A DNA stretch of 64,000 bases from Natronobeatus ordinarius. GTDB lineage: Archaea > Halobacteriota > Halobacteria > Halobacteriales > Natrialbaceae. Each line of letters begins with the position of its first letter. The stretch's first letter is position 1. Positions 1 through 8,606 of this stretch are shown piece by piece. Where the stretch lies: NCBI RefSeq assembly GCF_024362485.1, contig NZ_CP101456.1:682001-746000 (forward strand), written 5' to 3'. A model generated the notes under the pieces. The model was not told the DNA's origin and did not search any database. It saw nothing but the letters and a program-made list of their open reading frames with translations. Position numbers and translations under genes: made by a program.

Positions 1-1725
1 TTCCGCCAGCGAGGCATAGACCGACGCCACCGTCTCCTCGAGGGCGGTTGCGTCCTCTGCGAGCGGATCGGCGTACGTCGAGAGCCGGTGGACCAGCCGG
101 AGCAGTTCGTGGGGCTGCTGCTCGTCGCCGTCGCCGGGATCCTCTCTGATCGCCGCCCAGAGGTCGGCGGCCGACGGCTCGACCGGCCGGCCAACCGTTC
201 GCTCGAAGTGGTCGACGAACCGCTCGCAGTCGGCCGCTCGCAGCGGCGGCACGTGAACGACCGCGAGATCGGGTATCGACGCTCGCTGATCCGTGAACGT
301 CCTCCACTCGTGCTCTCGAGCGTCGAGTAACACGCTCACGTCTTCGCGGTGATCGACGCGTTCGAGCAGCTCGAAAACGGCCTCGGCGTCGGCCCGGGTC
401 GCGTCTTCGACGACGACGAGTGCGTGCCCTTCGACGCTCCTGAGGTGGGCGACGAAGTCGTCAACAGCGTCGACGGACCGATCGGTAGTTCCGTCGCGGT
501 AGAATACCGGGCCACGATCGTCCGCGTACCACCGACAGGCGACTTGCTTACAGATCGTACTCTTTCCTGATCCGGGCGGACCGAGGACGATGGCGTTCGT
601 TCCTGCACCCAGTTCGGCAGCGAGTTCGGCACCGATTCCCGAATCTCGTCCGTCCGACTCCACTCCCTCGAGTTCGGCCGCATCGGTCGTCGACTCCTCC
701 ACAGTCGGTTGCGCCTCTCTCGCAACCGCGTAACCGACGTGTACCTCGGCCGGCGAGAGTTCGGCTCGCCACGCCGTCGCTGGCTTCGCGACTGGCTCAT
801 TCTGGAAGTACGACGCGCCGATCGTCACGAACCCCGCTCGCTCGAGCGAAACTGGCAGCGAGTGCCCGCAGGTTCCTCGCCCTGGCTGATCGTTGACCTC
901 CGTATTCTCGCCGACGTCGGCGAGCAACTCCTCCGTTCGATCCGTCCCGCTGCGGCGACAGCGCTCGTACAGGTCACGTGCCCACGAAACGGCGCGTTCT
1001 GTTTCGTTGACGAGCAGCCCGTGGATACCGCCACTGTCGTTGTGTACGACGACGTGAACACTCGTTGTACGCTCCGCACCTGGTGTCGGTCGATGCTCGA
1101 GTACGCCGAGGGTGTACTCGGGGACGTCGCTGACGTGGACGGCACAGTGGTCGGATTCAGCAAGCACGGCCATCCGTCGTGGAAACTCCGTCCGTAACGT
1201 CTCGAAGACGGCCTGGGAGACGACCAACTCCGCTCGGTTCTCACGAGTTACAACGTGTTCGTACAACACCCTGATCGTTCGCGACTCCTCGAGTGTGGGA
1301 AGGACCGCTCGAAACGTCGTCGCATCGGCCAGTGCCTCGTGAAACCGATCAGCCGGCCGGTACGGAGTCGGCTCCTCGGCGAGTATCGTTTCAGCCCCGG
1401 CTATCGCCGCCGAGGTAATCGTACTCTGTGCGGGCAGTGGCTCCAGCACGGCCCGCGCCTTGAGGATGTCGTCGAAATCCGCCAGAGACGACGTGAGCTG
1501 ATCACGAGCGATCCGTCCAGTGATCGTCGCCTCGATTCCGTCGTCGGTTCGGGTGACGACTCCGAGCTCCGTGAGTTCGTTGACCGCGCGGTGAACCGTC
1601 GACCGGGAGTGGCCAGTTTCGTCGGTAATATCCCTGATGTGAGCCGGCGAGCGACAGAACCGATCGAGCAACTCGAGTCGGCTGATGAGAGTTTCGACCG
1701 CATCGCTCGGTTCCGAACCATACAT
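1..1725 (-). CDS. HTH regulator fused to P-loop NTPase (3' end missing)
   Basis: This frame is open from an ATG at 1725 to the window edge, so at least 575 residues are present and the C-terminus is missing. Residues ~1-65 form a winged HTH of IclR/TrmB type. Residues ~70-250 resemble the sensor domain of haloarchaeal FilR1/DUF1724 regulators. After a linker there is a Walker A motif GPPGSGKST at 382-390 and a Walker B-like LVVVED near 436-441. A sensor-like VLLDAR follows, as in NACHT/STAND ATPases. The start lies just after an AT-rich patch (1741-1765) that could hold the promoter. The family resemblance of the NTPase half is my inference. A signalling STAND-type regulator, analogous to MalT in logic, is plausible, and the ligand is unknown. 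The 3' end must be read from the neighbouring sequence. Confidence 0.75.
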   Translation of the reverse strand, partial: MYGSEPSDAVETLISRLELLDRFCRSPAHIRDITDETGHSRSTVHRAVNELTELGVVTRTDDGIEATITGRIARDQLTSSLADFDDILKARAVLEPLPAQSTITSAAIAGAETILAEEPTPYRPADRFHEALADATTFRAVLPTLEESRTIRVLYEHVVTRENRAELVVSQAVFETLRTEFPRRMAVLAESDHCAVHVSDVPEYTLGVLEHRPTPGAERTTSVHVVVHNDSGGIHGLLVNETERAVSWARDLYERCRRSGTDRTEELLADVGENTEVNDQPGRGTCGHSLPVSLERAGFVTIGASYFQNEPVAKPATAWRAELSPAEVHVGYAVAREAQPTVEESTTDAAELEGVESDGRDSGIGAELAAELGAGTNAIVLGPPGSGKSTICKQVACRWYADDRGPVFYRDGTTDRSVDAVDDFVAHLRSVEGHALVVVEDATRADAEAVFELLERVDHREDVSVLLDAREHEWRTFTDQRASIPDLAVVHVPPLRAADCERFVDHFERTVGRPVEPSAADLWAAIREDPGDGDEQQPHELLRLVHRLSTYADPLAEDATALEETVASVYASLAE

Positions 1726-1820
1726 GTAAGTGTGCTATAATGAACTCCGATCATGATATATTTACCGATCTGTCAACTCGTGCCGCTGGAGAGGGGACGC
1801 TATCGGTTCACAGAAGTGCA

Positions 1821-1855
1821 AGGAGGAAGCCCACGACGTTAGTCGTGGGAGGAAT
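1821..1855 (+). mobile_element. Relic IS200/IS605-type right end hairpin
   Basis: An 8-bp perfect stem (CCCACGAC, loop GTTA, GTCGTGGG; 1830-1849) sits in the context AGGAGGAAG...GAGGAAT. From memory, that context is typical of the right end / guide-RNA scaffold of haloarchaeal tnpB (IS1341/IS605) elements. No tnpB or tnpA gene accompanies it, so it is a solo end or relic. The rest of the 338-bp space between the regulator at 1725 and the cca stop at 2064 holds an AT-rich promoter-like patch (1741-1765) and nothing else I recognise. Identification rests on pattern memory and not on an alignment. Confidence 0.45.
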
Positions 1856-2063
1856 CCGACTGGAAGGCGAACCCGTCCGTGAGTTCAGTGGAGAGTCGAA
1901 TCCGATCGCAGGTGGATACCACAATCCGAAATCGCGCTCGATCACCGACGTCATCATTACGGCGTTGGCCGACTCGTCGCCGGCGACGCCCATTTCCGTC
2001 CCTGTACGCCCCACGACATCCAAAACCGCCCTCGAGAGCGCGGACGGACGGCCTTCGGTTGCG

Positions 2064-3470
2064 TTACGGCCGCGGCTCGAAATACCGTGCCAGCTCCTCG
2101 CCGAACTCCTCGAGCAACGCCACGATCTCCTCGCCGACGAGCAGCTCGTAGTCCTCCTCGAGCGCGGTCTGGACGTGGGCCCCGAGGCTGACGTCGAAGA
2201 GGCGGTCGCTCTCGAGGAAGGCCCGGGCGGTGGTGAACTCCCGGTCGCGTTCGGCGACGTACCGGTCGCCGTCGAGGAACGGGCCGTAGACGTCGGGGTC
2301 GTCGGCGTACGCCTCGTAGAAGCCCTCGGCGTGGCCCCGGACGTGGACCGGCGGCCCCTCGTGGCGTTCGATCACCGGCCGCTCGGCGACGGCGAGCTCG
2401 ACGAAGAGGACGGCCGTCTCGTCGGCGGCCAGCGTGGCGCGGAAGACGTCGAAGTCACGATCCTCGAGCCCGCGCGTGACGCCCGCGAGCGATTTGCGAA
2501 GCTGGGGGTAGAGCTGGTCGTCGACGAGGTCGGGTGCAAAAAAGCGGATCGCGACGGGCGTCGTCCCGCGACGCTCGAGGTGCTCGCGCAGTTCTCCCGG
2601 GGTGAGTGGGTCGGCTTCGACCGAGTCGAAGAACCCGACCCGGGGCTCGTCGAGAAACGCGCGGGCGTAGTGCTGAAAGCGGGCGACGCTCTCGGCCGAG
2701 CAGACGGCCGCGACGTTGCGCTCGGGGTCGGTCGGATCGATCACCACGAGCGCGTCGTCGAACGTCGCCTGCCCGTGACCTTCGGGATCGAGACGAATCG
2801 GCGGCCGCCACTCCGCGGCGGCCTCGAGCAGCGCGAGAAATCCGCCGTACTCGGCGACGAGCAACTCGGTGAGATAGCCGCTGAAGCCGCGCGTCCGGAG
2901 GTCGCTCCCGTAGACGCCGATTCCCTTCGTGAACGCCTTCGTCAGCCGAACGTCTGCGGCGAGGTCGGCGTCGAGTCGATCCCTGACGTAGGCGGTGTGA
3001 AACGGCGTTCGGTCGACGGCCGAGTGGATGTCCGTCGCCGTCTCGAGTCGAAAACAGGGGACGACGTCGACTGCGAACCCCTCGAACTCGCCTTTCACGT
3101 AGGGGTGTTCGGCGTACTCCTCGTGGCCGCCGGGCAGCGTCGCGTGGCCGACCTCGAGGCCGTATCGCTCGAGCGTCTCGCGGTCGAGGTCAGGCGGGAA
3201 GCGGACGAAGACGTCGACGTCGCGGTCGCCGCTGATCCAGGTGTCCCGGGCCGTGGAGCCGACCCGCATGACGTCTGCAGCCGGGCACACCTCCTGGGCC
3301 GCCGACTCGGCGCGCTCGAGGAGCGTCTCGGCGACCGCCTCGAGTCGCTCGCGTTCTGCTTCGTCTGGATCGATCCGCTCGCGGACCCGCGAGAGAACGG
3401 CCTCGAGATTGCCGTCGGCGTCCTCGGCCGCCTCGTCTGCGTCGGTTCCGTCGGCGTCCTCGTCGGTCAT
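2064..3470 (-). CDS. cca: CCA tRNA nucleotidyltransferase (archaeal class I)
   Basis: Adds or repairs the CCA end of tRNAs. The 468-residue length fits the archaeal class I enzyme. The nucleotidyltransferase signature GSTARD is at 71-76, followed by the metal-binding acidic pair in DRDVDVF (82-88). The third acidic residue lies in the AVDVVPCF stretch. I chose the ATG at 3470. An upstream in-frame GTG/TTG-type extension to 3554 would add a basic, unconserved leader and run toward the tRNA-Asn on the other strand. The gene is divergent from tRNA-Asn, which starts 95 bases away. That neighbourhood is fitting for a tRNA-maturation enzyme but is probably coincidental. Confidence 0.95.
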   Translation of the reverse strand: MTDEDADGTDADEAAEDADGNLEAVLSRVRERIDPDEAERERLEAVAETLLERAESAAQEVCPAADVMRVGSTARDTWISGDRDVDVFVRFPPDLDRETLERYGLEVGHATLPGGHEEYAEHPYVKGEFEGFAVDVVPCFRLETATDIHSAVDRTPFHTAYVRDRLDADLAADVRLTKAFTKGIGVYGSDLRTRGFSGYLTELLVAEYGGFLALLEAAAEWRPPIRLDPEGHGQATFDDALVVIDPTDPERNVAAVCSAESVARFQHYARAFLDEPRVGFFDSVEADPLTPGELREHLERRGTTPVAIRFFAPDLVDDQLYPQLRKSLAGVTRGLEDRDFDVFRATLAADETAVLFVELAVAERPVIERHEGPPVHVRGHAEGFYEAYADDPDVYGPFLDGDRYVAERDREFTTARAFLESDRLFDVSLGAHVQTALEEDYELLVGEEIVALLEEFGEELARYFEPRP

Positions 3471-3565
3471 CGAGTGTGCGTACTCGAGCGGCGCGTGAAA
3501 GCGTGTCGAACTCGCCGAGGGCAAAACGAAAGCCCTATCAAATCCACGCGTCAACTCGAAGATGA

Positions 3566-3638
3566 GCCGAAGTAGCTCAGATGGTAGAGCACCTCGCTGT
3601 TAACGAGGTTGTCCCAGGTTCGAGTCCTGGCTTCGGCG
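3566..3638 (+). tRNA. tRNA-Asn (GTT)
   Basis: A 73-nt cloverleaf. Acceptor strands GCCGAAG and CTTCGGC pair perfectly. The D-arm contains AGCTCAGATGGTAGAGC. The anticodon stem CCTCG/CGAGG has loop CTGTTAA, so the anticodon is GTT (3599-3601). The T-arm is CCAGGTTCGAGTCCTGG. Discriminator base G; no CCA is encoded, which fits the dependence of haloarchaea on the CCA-adding enzyme next door. No intron. Its 3' part is duplicated downstream (3773-3804). Confidence 0.97.
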
Positions 3639-3804
3639 CTGTTTTTCGAGCAATTACTCGCGAGGAGCGGTCGCTCCGAGCGAACCCGGCGAGAAAACCA
3701 GCGGAACGAGCCAGACTCGAACACGCGAGTCGCACGCGGCCGAACGAAGTGAGGTCGACCGTCTCGCACCTGTTCGAGTCCTGGCTTCGGCGCTGTTTTT
3801 CGAG
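3619..3804 (+). repeat. 32-bp direct repeat of the tRNA-Asn 3' end (att-like)
   Basis: A 32-bp sequence beginning in the T-loop of tRNA-Asn (3619-3650) recurs perfectly at 3773-3804. Similarity continues imperfectly for about 10 bases (CAATTACTCG versus AATTGCTCG). The copies are 154 bp apart and the repeat runs past the mature tRNA end into a T-rich tract. A duplicated tRNA 3' end is the footprint expected from tRNA-targeting integrases, but the 122 bp between the copies holds no integrase. The interval could be a nearly emptied integration site or a tRNA duplication remnant. I see no gene in 3639-3976. Confidence 0.75.
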
Positions 3805-3976
3805 AATTGCTCGCCCCGAGTGACCTGAATAGAGAGCAATGCGACACGAGCTTGACTCGAGCGTCGTCTGTGCCGCTTCTTCGAGCGAGGCCGTTCGCCT
3901 CGAGCGAGTATCCACGAACGTGTATCACGGCCCAAAGGCGAAAGCGTTTTTGAGCACGGATACGGGGTTTCAGGTG

Positions 3977-4228
3977 ATGACTGCCTACACCGCGACGGTG
4001 ACCGTCCGACTCAAACGCGGCGTCCTCGACCCCGAAGCCGAGACGACCAAACGCTCACTCGAGCGCCTCGGATTCGAACTCGAGGGCCTGCGCTCGACGG
4101 ATCGGTTCGAGATCGACCTCGAGGCCGAGGACGCCGAGGCGGCCGCGGCGCGCGCGGACGAGATGGCCGAACGACTCCTCGCGAATCCGACCATCCACGA
4201 CTACGACGTGGAGGTCGACGAGCAGTAG
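3977..4228 (+). CDS. purS: Phosphoribosylformylglycinamidine synthase subunit PurS
   Basis: Small subunit of the three-part FGAM synthase of de novo purine synthesis. It bridges PurL and the glutaminase PurQ. The 83 residues start MTAYTATVTV, the usual haloarchaeal N-terminus, and match the family length of about 80-85. The ATG at 3977 is preferred over an upstream in-frame ATG at 3839, which would add 46 unconserved residues overlapping the tRNA-repeat region. The next gene is purQ. Between them an ATG directly follows the PurS stop and opens a 20-codon frame ending just inside purQ; it may couple translation or be chance. PurL is not in this window. Confidence 0.95.
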   Translation: MTAYTATVTVRLKRGVLDPEAETTKRSLERLGFELEGLRSTDRFEIDLEAEDAEAAAARADEMAERLLANPTIHDYDVEVDEQ

Positions 4229-4287
4229 ATGACCGTTTCGATCACACTGACCGCGACCGTCGGTCACAACACCGAGGGGTGGAGACT

Positions 4288-4980
4288 GTGACGGTCGCGA
4301 TCATCCGCTTCGGCGGCTCGAACTGCGACCGCGACGCCGAGGCCGCCCTCGAGCACCTGGGGATCGACGCTGAGATCGTCTGGCACGAGGACGGCCTGCC
4401 GGACGACACGACGGGCATCGTCCTCCCCGGCGGCTTCTCCTACGGCGACTACCTGCGCGCGGGGGCGATGGCCGCCCACTCGCCGATCATGGCCGAGGTG
4501 CGCGAGGCCGCCGCCGACGGCGTTCCGGTGCTTGGCATCTGCAACGGCGCGCAGATCGGCTGTGAGTCAGGGCTCACCGAGGGCGCGTTCACCACCAACG
4601 AGAGCGCGCGCTTCCAGTGTGAGTCCGTCTACCTGCGCGTCGAGCGCGACGACACCCCCTGGACGGCGGCGTACGAGGAAGGCGACGTGATCGAGGTCCC
4701 GATCGCCCACGCCGAGGGTCGCTACGAGGTCGACGACGACCGCCTCGAGGAACTCGAGGCCGACGACCGGATCCTCTTTCGGTACTGCGACGCCGACGGC
4801 GAGGTGCGCGAGGGAGTCAACCCCAACGGTTCGAAGCACAACGTCGCGGGCGTCCTCGGCGAGCGCGAGACCGTCGCGGTGTTGATGCCTCACCCCGAAC
4901 GGGTGACGCTGCCCGACGTCGGTGGGACGGACGGACAGGGCGTCCTCACGGGATTCGAGCGCGCTGTAGACTCAGCCTGA
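4288..4980 (+). CDS. purQ: Phosphoribosylformylglycinamidine synthase subunit PurQ (glutaminase)
   Basis: Class I glutamine amidotransferase that releases ammonia from glutamine for FGAM synthase. The 230 residues carry the nucleophile Cys85 in GICNGAQ and the catalytic His/Glu in MPHPERV near the C-terminus. Early motifs RFGGSNCDRD and PGGFSYGDYLRAGA are characteristic. I chose the GTG at 4288 because it gives the conserved N-terminus MTVAIIRFGG and has a strong purine-rich GAGGGG site just upstream. An earlier in-frame GTG at 4279 lies inside that site. It follows purS by 59 bases on the same strand and is very likely co-transcribed. Confidence 0.95.
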   Translation: MTVAIIRFGGSNCDRDAEAALEHLGIDAEIVWHEDGLPDDTTGIVLPGGFSYGDYLRAGAMAAHSPIMAEVREAAADGVPVLGICNGAQIGCESGLTEGAFTTNESARFQCESVYLRVERDDTPWTAAYEEGDVIEVPIAHAEGRYEVDDDRLEELEADDRILFRYCDADGEVREGVNPNGSKHNVAGVLGERETVAVLMPHPERVTLPDVGGTDGQGVLTGFERAVDSA

Positions 4981-5266
4981 GACGTCAGTCGGTCGCCGAA
5001 GCCTGCCGCTCGAGGACGCTTCGGCCGCGGGTTCGACGTTCCCGTTCGACGCCGCCGCCGCTCGCCGTCGACGGTGCTCGAGTCGAAACGGGACGATGAA
5101 CGTGACGACGATCGGATGGAGCCGCCGTCGTCACGGACGGAGGGATTGGCTGTTGTAGAGCCCCCATCGGCGATCATCTGGCAACGACTGACGCCTCCCC
5201 CCGTCGCGGCTACGTTCTACGACCGGTCATATAACGGTTCTGGCTATTTCCCCGAGAGAGGCGGAG

Positions 5267-6343
5267 TCAGCGCGTCAGTGGCGCGTTGTAGCCCCGTTCG
5301 TGTTCCAGTACGGCCTCCCAGGTCGCCTCGCAGTCACACGAGACCTGCTCGAAGACCGTCGGATCGGACCGGAGGTTGAAGTCCTTGATCGCCTTCTGGA
5401 CGAGGTCGTCACACTCCTTGCAGTTGTGTGGCCCGCGATCGGAGCCGTGGCCGACGGGATCGGAGACGACGATGGCGTCGACGTCGGCGGTCTCGCGGAG
5501 GACGTGAGCGACCGACCAGAGCCACGGCGGCCGGTAGCCCCCACGGAAGTAGAGCTCGTCGACCATGGTGTAGCGCTGGACGTTGGTAGGGTTCATCGAG
5601 ATCGTGTGACAGCCGTCGACCCCGGCACAGCGCTCGATCGAGGAGATCATGTCCTCGACCGCTTCGGACTCGGTGAGGAAGGGCGGCTTCATCAGCAGGT
5701 AGGCCTTCACGCCGGCGTCGGCGGCCACGGCCTCTGCACAGGCGGCCTCGAAGTCTGCGAAGTCGAAGTACTTGTTCACGCAGTCCCGGCGAACCCGGTC
5801 GGTGGCCGTCTCGAGGCCGATCGCGACGTCGACGGCGAGGCCGTGGTCGGTGAAGACCTCGAGTTTCTCCCGGGCGACGAAATCCGGCAGCGACTCGAGG
5901 ACCATCCGCTCGCGGTCGGCGAACGTCTCGGCGATCGCTTCGCGAGTGTCGGGGCCGACCTCGCGGTCGTCGAGGAACGAACCCGAGGTATAGATCTTCA
6001 CGAGCGGGGCGGGCTCGTCCGCATTTTCGGCCTCGTGCTCGAGACAGACGTCGACCTGGTCCAGCAGGGCCTCGTGGCTCACGGAGCCGCCCTCGACCGA
6101 CTCGGCGACGTAGCCACACATCGTACAGCCGCCGGCGCGGGCCCACCGGCAGCCGCCGGTGTTTAAGATGATCGTCAGACTCTCCCTGACGCCGTCGGGG
6201 GTGTTGTCCTCGTCCAGCCAGACGCGGGTCGGCTCGTGCGGGTCGTAGCTGCGCTCCTTTCGCGCGCGGATCTCCCGCATCACCTGGTTGTGGGCGTCCA
6301 TGCCCTTGCCCTGCTCGTAGACCTCGGGCGTGGGGTGACTCAT
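5267..6343 (-). CDS. Archaeosine biosynthesis radical SAM protein RaSEA
   Basis: Partner of ArcS in making archaeosine (G+15) of archaeal tRNA. It is a radical SAM enzyme acting on the lysine-adduct intermediate. The 358 residues contain the cluster motif C65-x7-C73-x2-C76 followed by GY, in the context NTGGCRWARAGGCTMCGY. The C-terminal half carries extra cysteines (HNCKECDD and VSCDCE) typical of this family. The N-terminus MSHPTPEVYEQGKGMDAHN matches haloarchaeal orthologues as I remember them. The space between it and purQ (4981-5266) has no gene I can support. A zinc finger gene lies 56 bases upstream on the same strand. Confidence 0.9.
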   Translation of the reverse strand: MSHPTPEVYEQGKGMDAHNQVMREIRARKERSYDPHEPTRVWLDEDNTPDGVRESLTIILNTGGCRWARAGGCTMCGYVAESVEGGSVSHEALLDQVDVCLEHEAENADEPAPLVKIYTSGSFLDDREVGPDTREAIAETFADRERMVLESLPDFVAREKLEVFTDHGLAVDVAIGLETATDRVRRDCVNKYFDFADFEAACAEAVAADAGVKAYLLMKPPFLTESEAVEDMISSIERCAGVDGCHTISMNPTNVQRYTMVDELYFRGGYRPPWLWSVAHVLRETADVDAIVVSDPVGHGSDRGPHNCKECDDLVQKAIKDFNLRSDPTVFEQVSCDCEATWEAVLEHERGYNAPLTR

Positions 6344-6399
6344 TACCGGGAGAAGCAGCCAGGGACGTAAAGCGGCTTCGTCTACGACGCCGGGGGCGC

Positions 6400-6597
6400 T
6401 CAGCCGAGGCGGAGCTCTCTGGTCTCGATGTTATCGCACTTCGGACAGACGTGCTGGTACCGGACGCGACTGCCGGTCGTGGTCACCCGCCACCCGCCAT
6501 CGTCGTTCAGGTAGCCACACGCGCGACAGCGAAGCTCGGAGTCCTCGAACTTCCGTCGGAGACGGTCGAACGGCGACCTGGCTCTTTCGACTGACAT
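6400..6597 (-). CDS. Small zinc finger protein, HVO_0649-type family
   Basis: A 65-residue protein with one CxxC near residue 24 (CRACGY) and a second at about residue 50 (CPKCD), so it probably binds a single zinc. The central VTTTGSRVRYQHVCP stretch is what I recall of the haloarchaeal HVO_0649-like family. The ATG at 6597 (MSVERARSPF) fits family starts better than the in-frame ATG at 6624. A TATA-like TTTATGTG lies upstream around 6620. Function is unknown. Haloarchaeal mini zinc-finger proteins often turn out to affect adaptation or motility, but nothing here shows a role. It lies upstream of, and co-directional with, RaSEA. Confidence 0.8.
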   Translation of the reverse strand: MSVERARSPFDRLRRKFEDSELRCRACGYLNDDGGWRVTTTGSRVRYQHVCPKCDNIETRELRLG

Positions 6598-6730
6598 GTG
6601 GTAGCATACAGCTTGGGTACACATAAAACCTGTGTATGTCCGGAGTGAACGTTCGGCGGACGAGGACGGCGAGGACCGGTCGATGGACCGACCAATACGT
6701 TTGAGGTGATCCCCTTCCTATGTAGGGAAC

Positions 6731-8602
6731 ATGGACGAGACCGGTACGGAGCGGGGCAACGGGGGAGCCGGCGAGGCGTCGGCCGCGACCGCCGCCCTCG
6801 AGCGCATCGTCGATCCAGTCGTCGCCGTCGCCGACGGGACGATCACGTACCTGAACGCCGCCGCGGCCGAGGCGTTCGACGCGCCTGCGGAGGCGAGCGG
6901 TCGTTCGCCGGCGGACGTGCTCGGGACGACGTGGGAACGACTCGAGCCGATCGTCGACGAGACGGCCGTCGGCGCGGCTCGAACGGTGTCGCTCGCGGAC
7001 GACCGGTTCGACGCTCGGCTCCACCGTGGCGTCGACGGCGCGACGATCACGTTCGTTCCCGACGGTCCAGCCCGCGACGACGACGAGATACTCAAGGGGC
7101 GTGCGGTAGCCGAGACGCCCGTCGGCGTCGCGATCTCCGATCCCGCCCGCGAGGACAATCCGTTGATCTACGTCAACGACGCCTTCGAGCGGACGACGGG
7201 CTACCCGTTCGACGAGGTCGTCGGCCGAAACTGTCGATTCCTGCAGGGGGAGGCCTCCGATCCCGAGACGGTCGACGAGATGCGCGAGGCCATCGACGAT
7301 GATCGGCCAGTGACCGTCGAACTCGTGAACTACCGCAAGGACGGCACGCCGTTCTGGAACGAGGTCACGCTCGCCCCGATGTACGACGACGACGGGGAAG
7401 TCACGAACTACGTCGGCTTCCAGAACGACGTCACCGCCCGCAAGGAGGCTGAACTCGAGGTCGAGCGCCACCGGGACGAACTCGAGTCCGTCCTGGAACG
7501 CGTCGAGGGGCTGATCCAGGACGTGACGACCGCCATCGCCGGTGCGGCCTCCCGGTCGGAGCTCGAGGTGGCCGTCTGTGACCGATTCGTCGACGAGCCG
7601 ACCGTCGAGGGCGTCTGGATCGGCGAGCGAAGTCCCGCCACCGGCGCGCTCGAGCCCCGGGCGAGCGCCGGCGACGTGCCCGAGTCACCCGCCGAGGCCG
7701 ACGACCACCCGGCCGTCGTCGCGCTCGAAGACGGCGAGCTGACCGTCGGCGCCGTCGGCGACACGGCCGTCGCTGCCGTTCCGCTGTCCTACAGCGGCGT
7801 CGAGTACGGCGTGCTGGTCGTCCGGACGACCGACGAAGACGACGTCGACGACCGCGGGGAGGTGATCCTCTCGGCGCTGGCCCGGGCGATCGCCAGCGGC
7901 ATCAACGCCCGCGAGTCCAGCCGCATGCTCGCGACCGACGCCGTCGTCGCCGTCGACCTCGAGCTCGTCGACCACGACGTCGCACCGGTCGCCCTCTCGG
8001 CGGCCGCCGACTGCACACTCGAGTACCGCCGATCCGTTCACCGAACCGGCGGGACGGCGTCGCTGTACTCCGCCACCGGGGCGACGATGGACGACCTCGT
8101 GGCGGCCGCTGCCGACCTCGAGGACCTCGATCTGGTGCCGATCGTCGACCGTGGCGATAGTTCCCTGGTCGAACTCTCGGGCGATGACAACGTCGTCGAG
8201 TGGCTCTCCGACCGCGGCGCCGTCGCCCGGACGATCCGCGCCGAGGACGGCCGTGCACGGCTCACACTCGAGGTCCCTCGCTCGGCGAACGTTCGCGCGG
8301 TCATCGAGGCCGTCGAAGAGCGGTATCCTGAAACCGACGTCGTCTCGTTCCGCCAGCGAGAGCGCGACGGCGAGACTCGCCAGGAGTTCGCCGCCCGCCT
8401 CGAGGCGGAGCTCACCGAGCGACAGCTCGCTGCGTTACAGCGGGCGTATCTCGGAGGCTACTTCGAGTGGCCCCGGCCGACGACGGGCGAGGAACTGGCC
8501 CAGTCGATGGGCGTCTCCCGGCCGACGTTCCACGAGCACCTGCGAACCGCCGAGGCGAAACTCTGTGGAGCGTTTTTCGACGGCGAGCACGGCGACGAGT
8601 GA
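6731..8602 (+). CDS. LOV-PAS / GAF / HTH_10 transcriptional regulator (Bat family)
   Basis: A 623-residue regulator with the architecture of the bacterio-opsin activator Bat. A weak PAS occupies residues ~20-115. A second PAS with the full LOV signature GRNCRFLQG follows (Cys168 is the predicted flavin-adduct cysteine). A short coiled linker with ARKEAELEVERHRDEL leads to a GAF-like domain at ~260-390. The HTH_10 DNA-binding domain is at ~560-620 (LTERQLAALQRAYLGGYFEWPR and VSRPTFHEHLR). The LOV motif argues for blue-light and possibly redox sensing through a flavin. No rhodopsin or carotenoid gene is in the window, so its targets are elsewhere. A palindromic element begins 5 bases after its stop codon. 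Confidence 0.88.
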   Translation: MDETGTERGNGGAGEASAATAALERIVDPVVAVADGTITYLNAAAAEAFDAPAEASGRSPADVLGTTWERLEPIVDETAVGAARTVSLADDRFDARLHRGVDGATITFVPDGPARDDDEILKGRAVAETPVGVAISDPAREDNPLIYVNDAFERTTGYPFDEVVGRNCRFLQGEASDPETVDEMREAIDDDRPVTVELVNYRKDGTPFWNEVTLAPMYDDDGEVTNYVGFQNDVTARKEAELEVERHRDELESVLERVEGLIQDVTTAIAGAASRSELEVAVCDRFVDEPTVEGVWIGERSPATGALEPRASAGDVPESPAEADDHPAVVALEDGELTVGAVGDTAVAAVPLSYSGVEYGVLVVRTTDEDDVDDRGEVILSALARAIASGINARESSRMLATDAVVAVDLELVDHDVAPVALSAAADCTLEYRRSVHRTGGTASLYSATGATMDDLVAAAADLEDLDLVPIVDRGDSSLVELSGDDNVVEWLSDRGAVARTIRAEDGRARLTLEVPRSANVRAVIEAVEERYPETDVVSFRQRERDGETRQEFAARLEAELTERQLAALQRAYLGGYFEWPRPTTGEELAQSMGVSRPTFHEHLRTAEAKLCGAFFDGEHGDE

Positions 8603-8606
8603 GAAC

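Noticed and set aside
1740-3575. Long plus-strand open frame opposite cca (about 611 codons)
   Set aside because: It is the complementary frame of the acidic, GC-rich cca gene. It lacks any domain, while the minus strand has clear nucleotidyltransferase motifs.
4985-5167. Possible 60-residue minus-strand protein between purQ and RaSEA
   Set aside because: Composition is Arg/Ser/Thr-rich without motif or promoter, and alternative frames are equally open.
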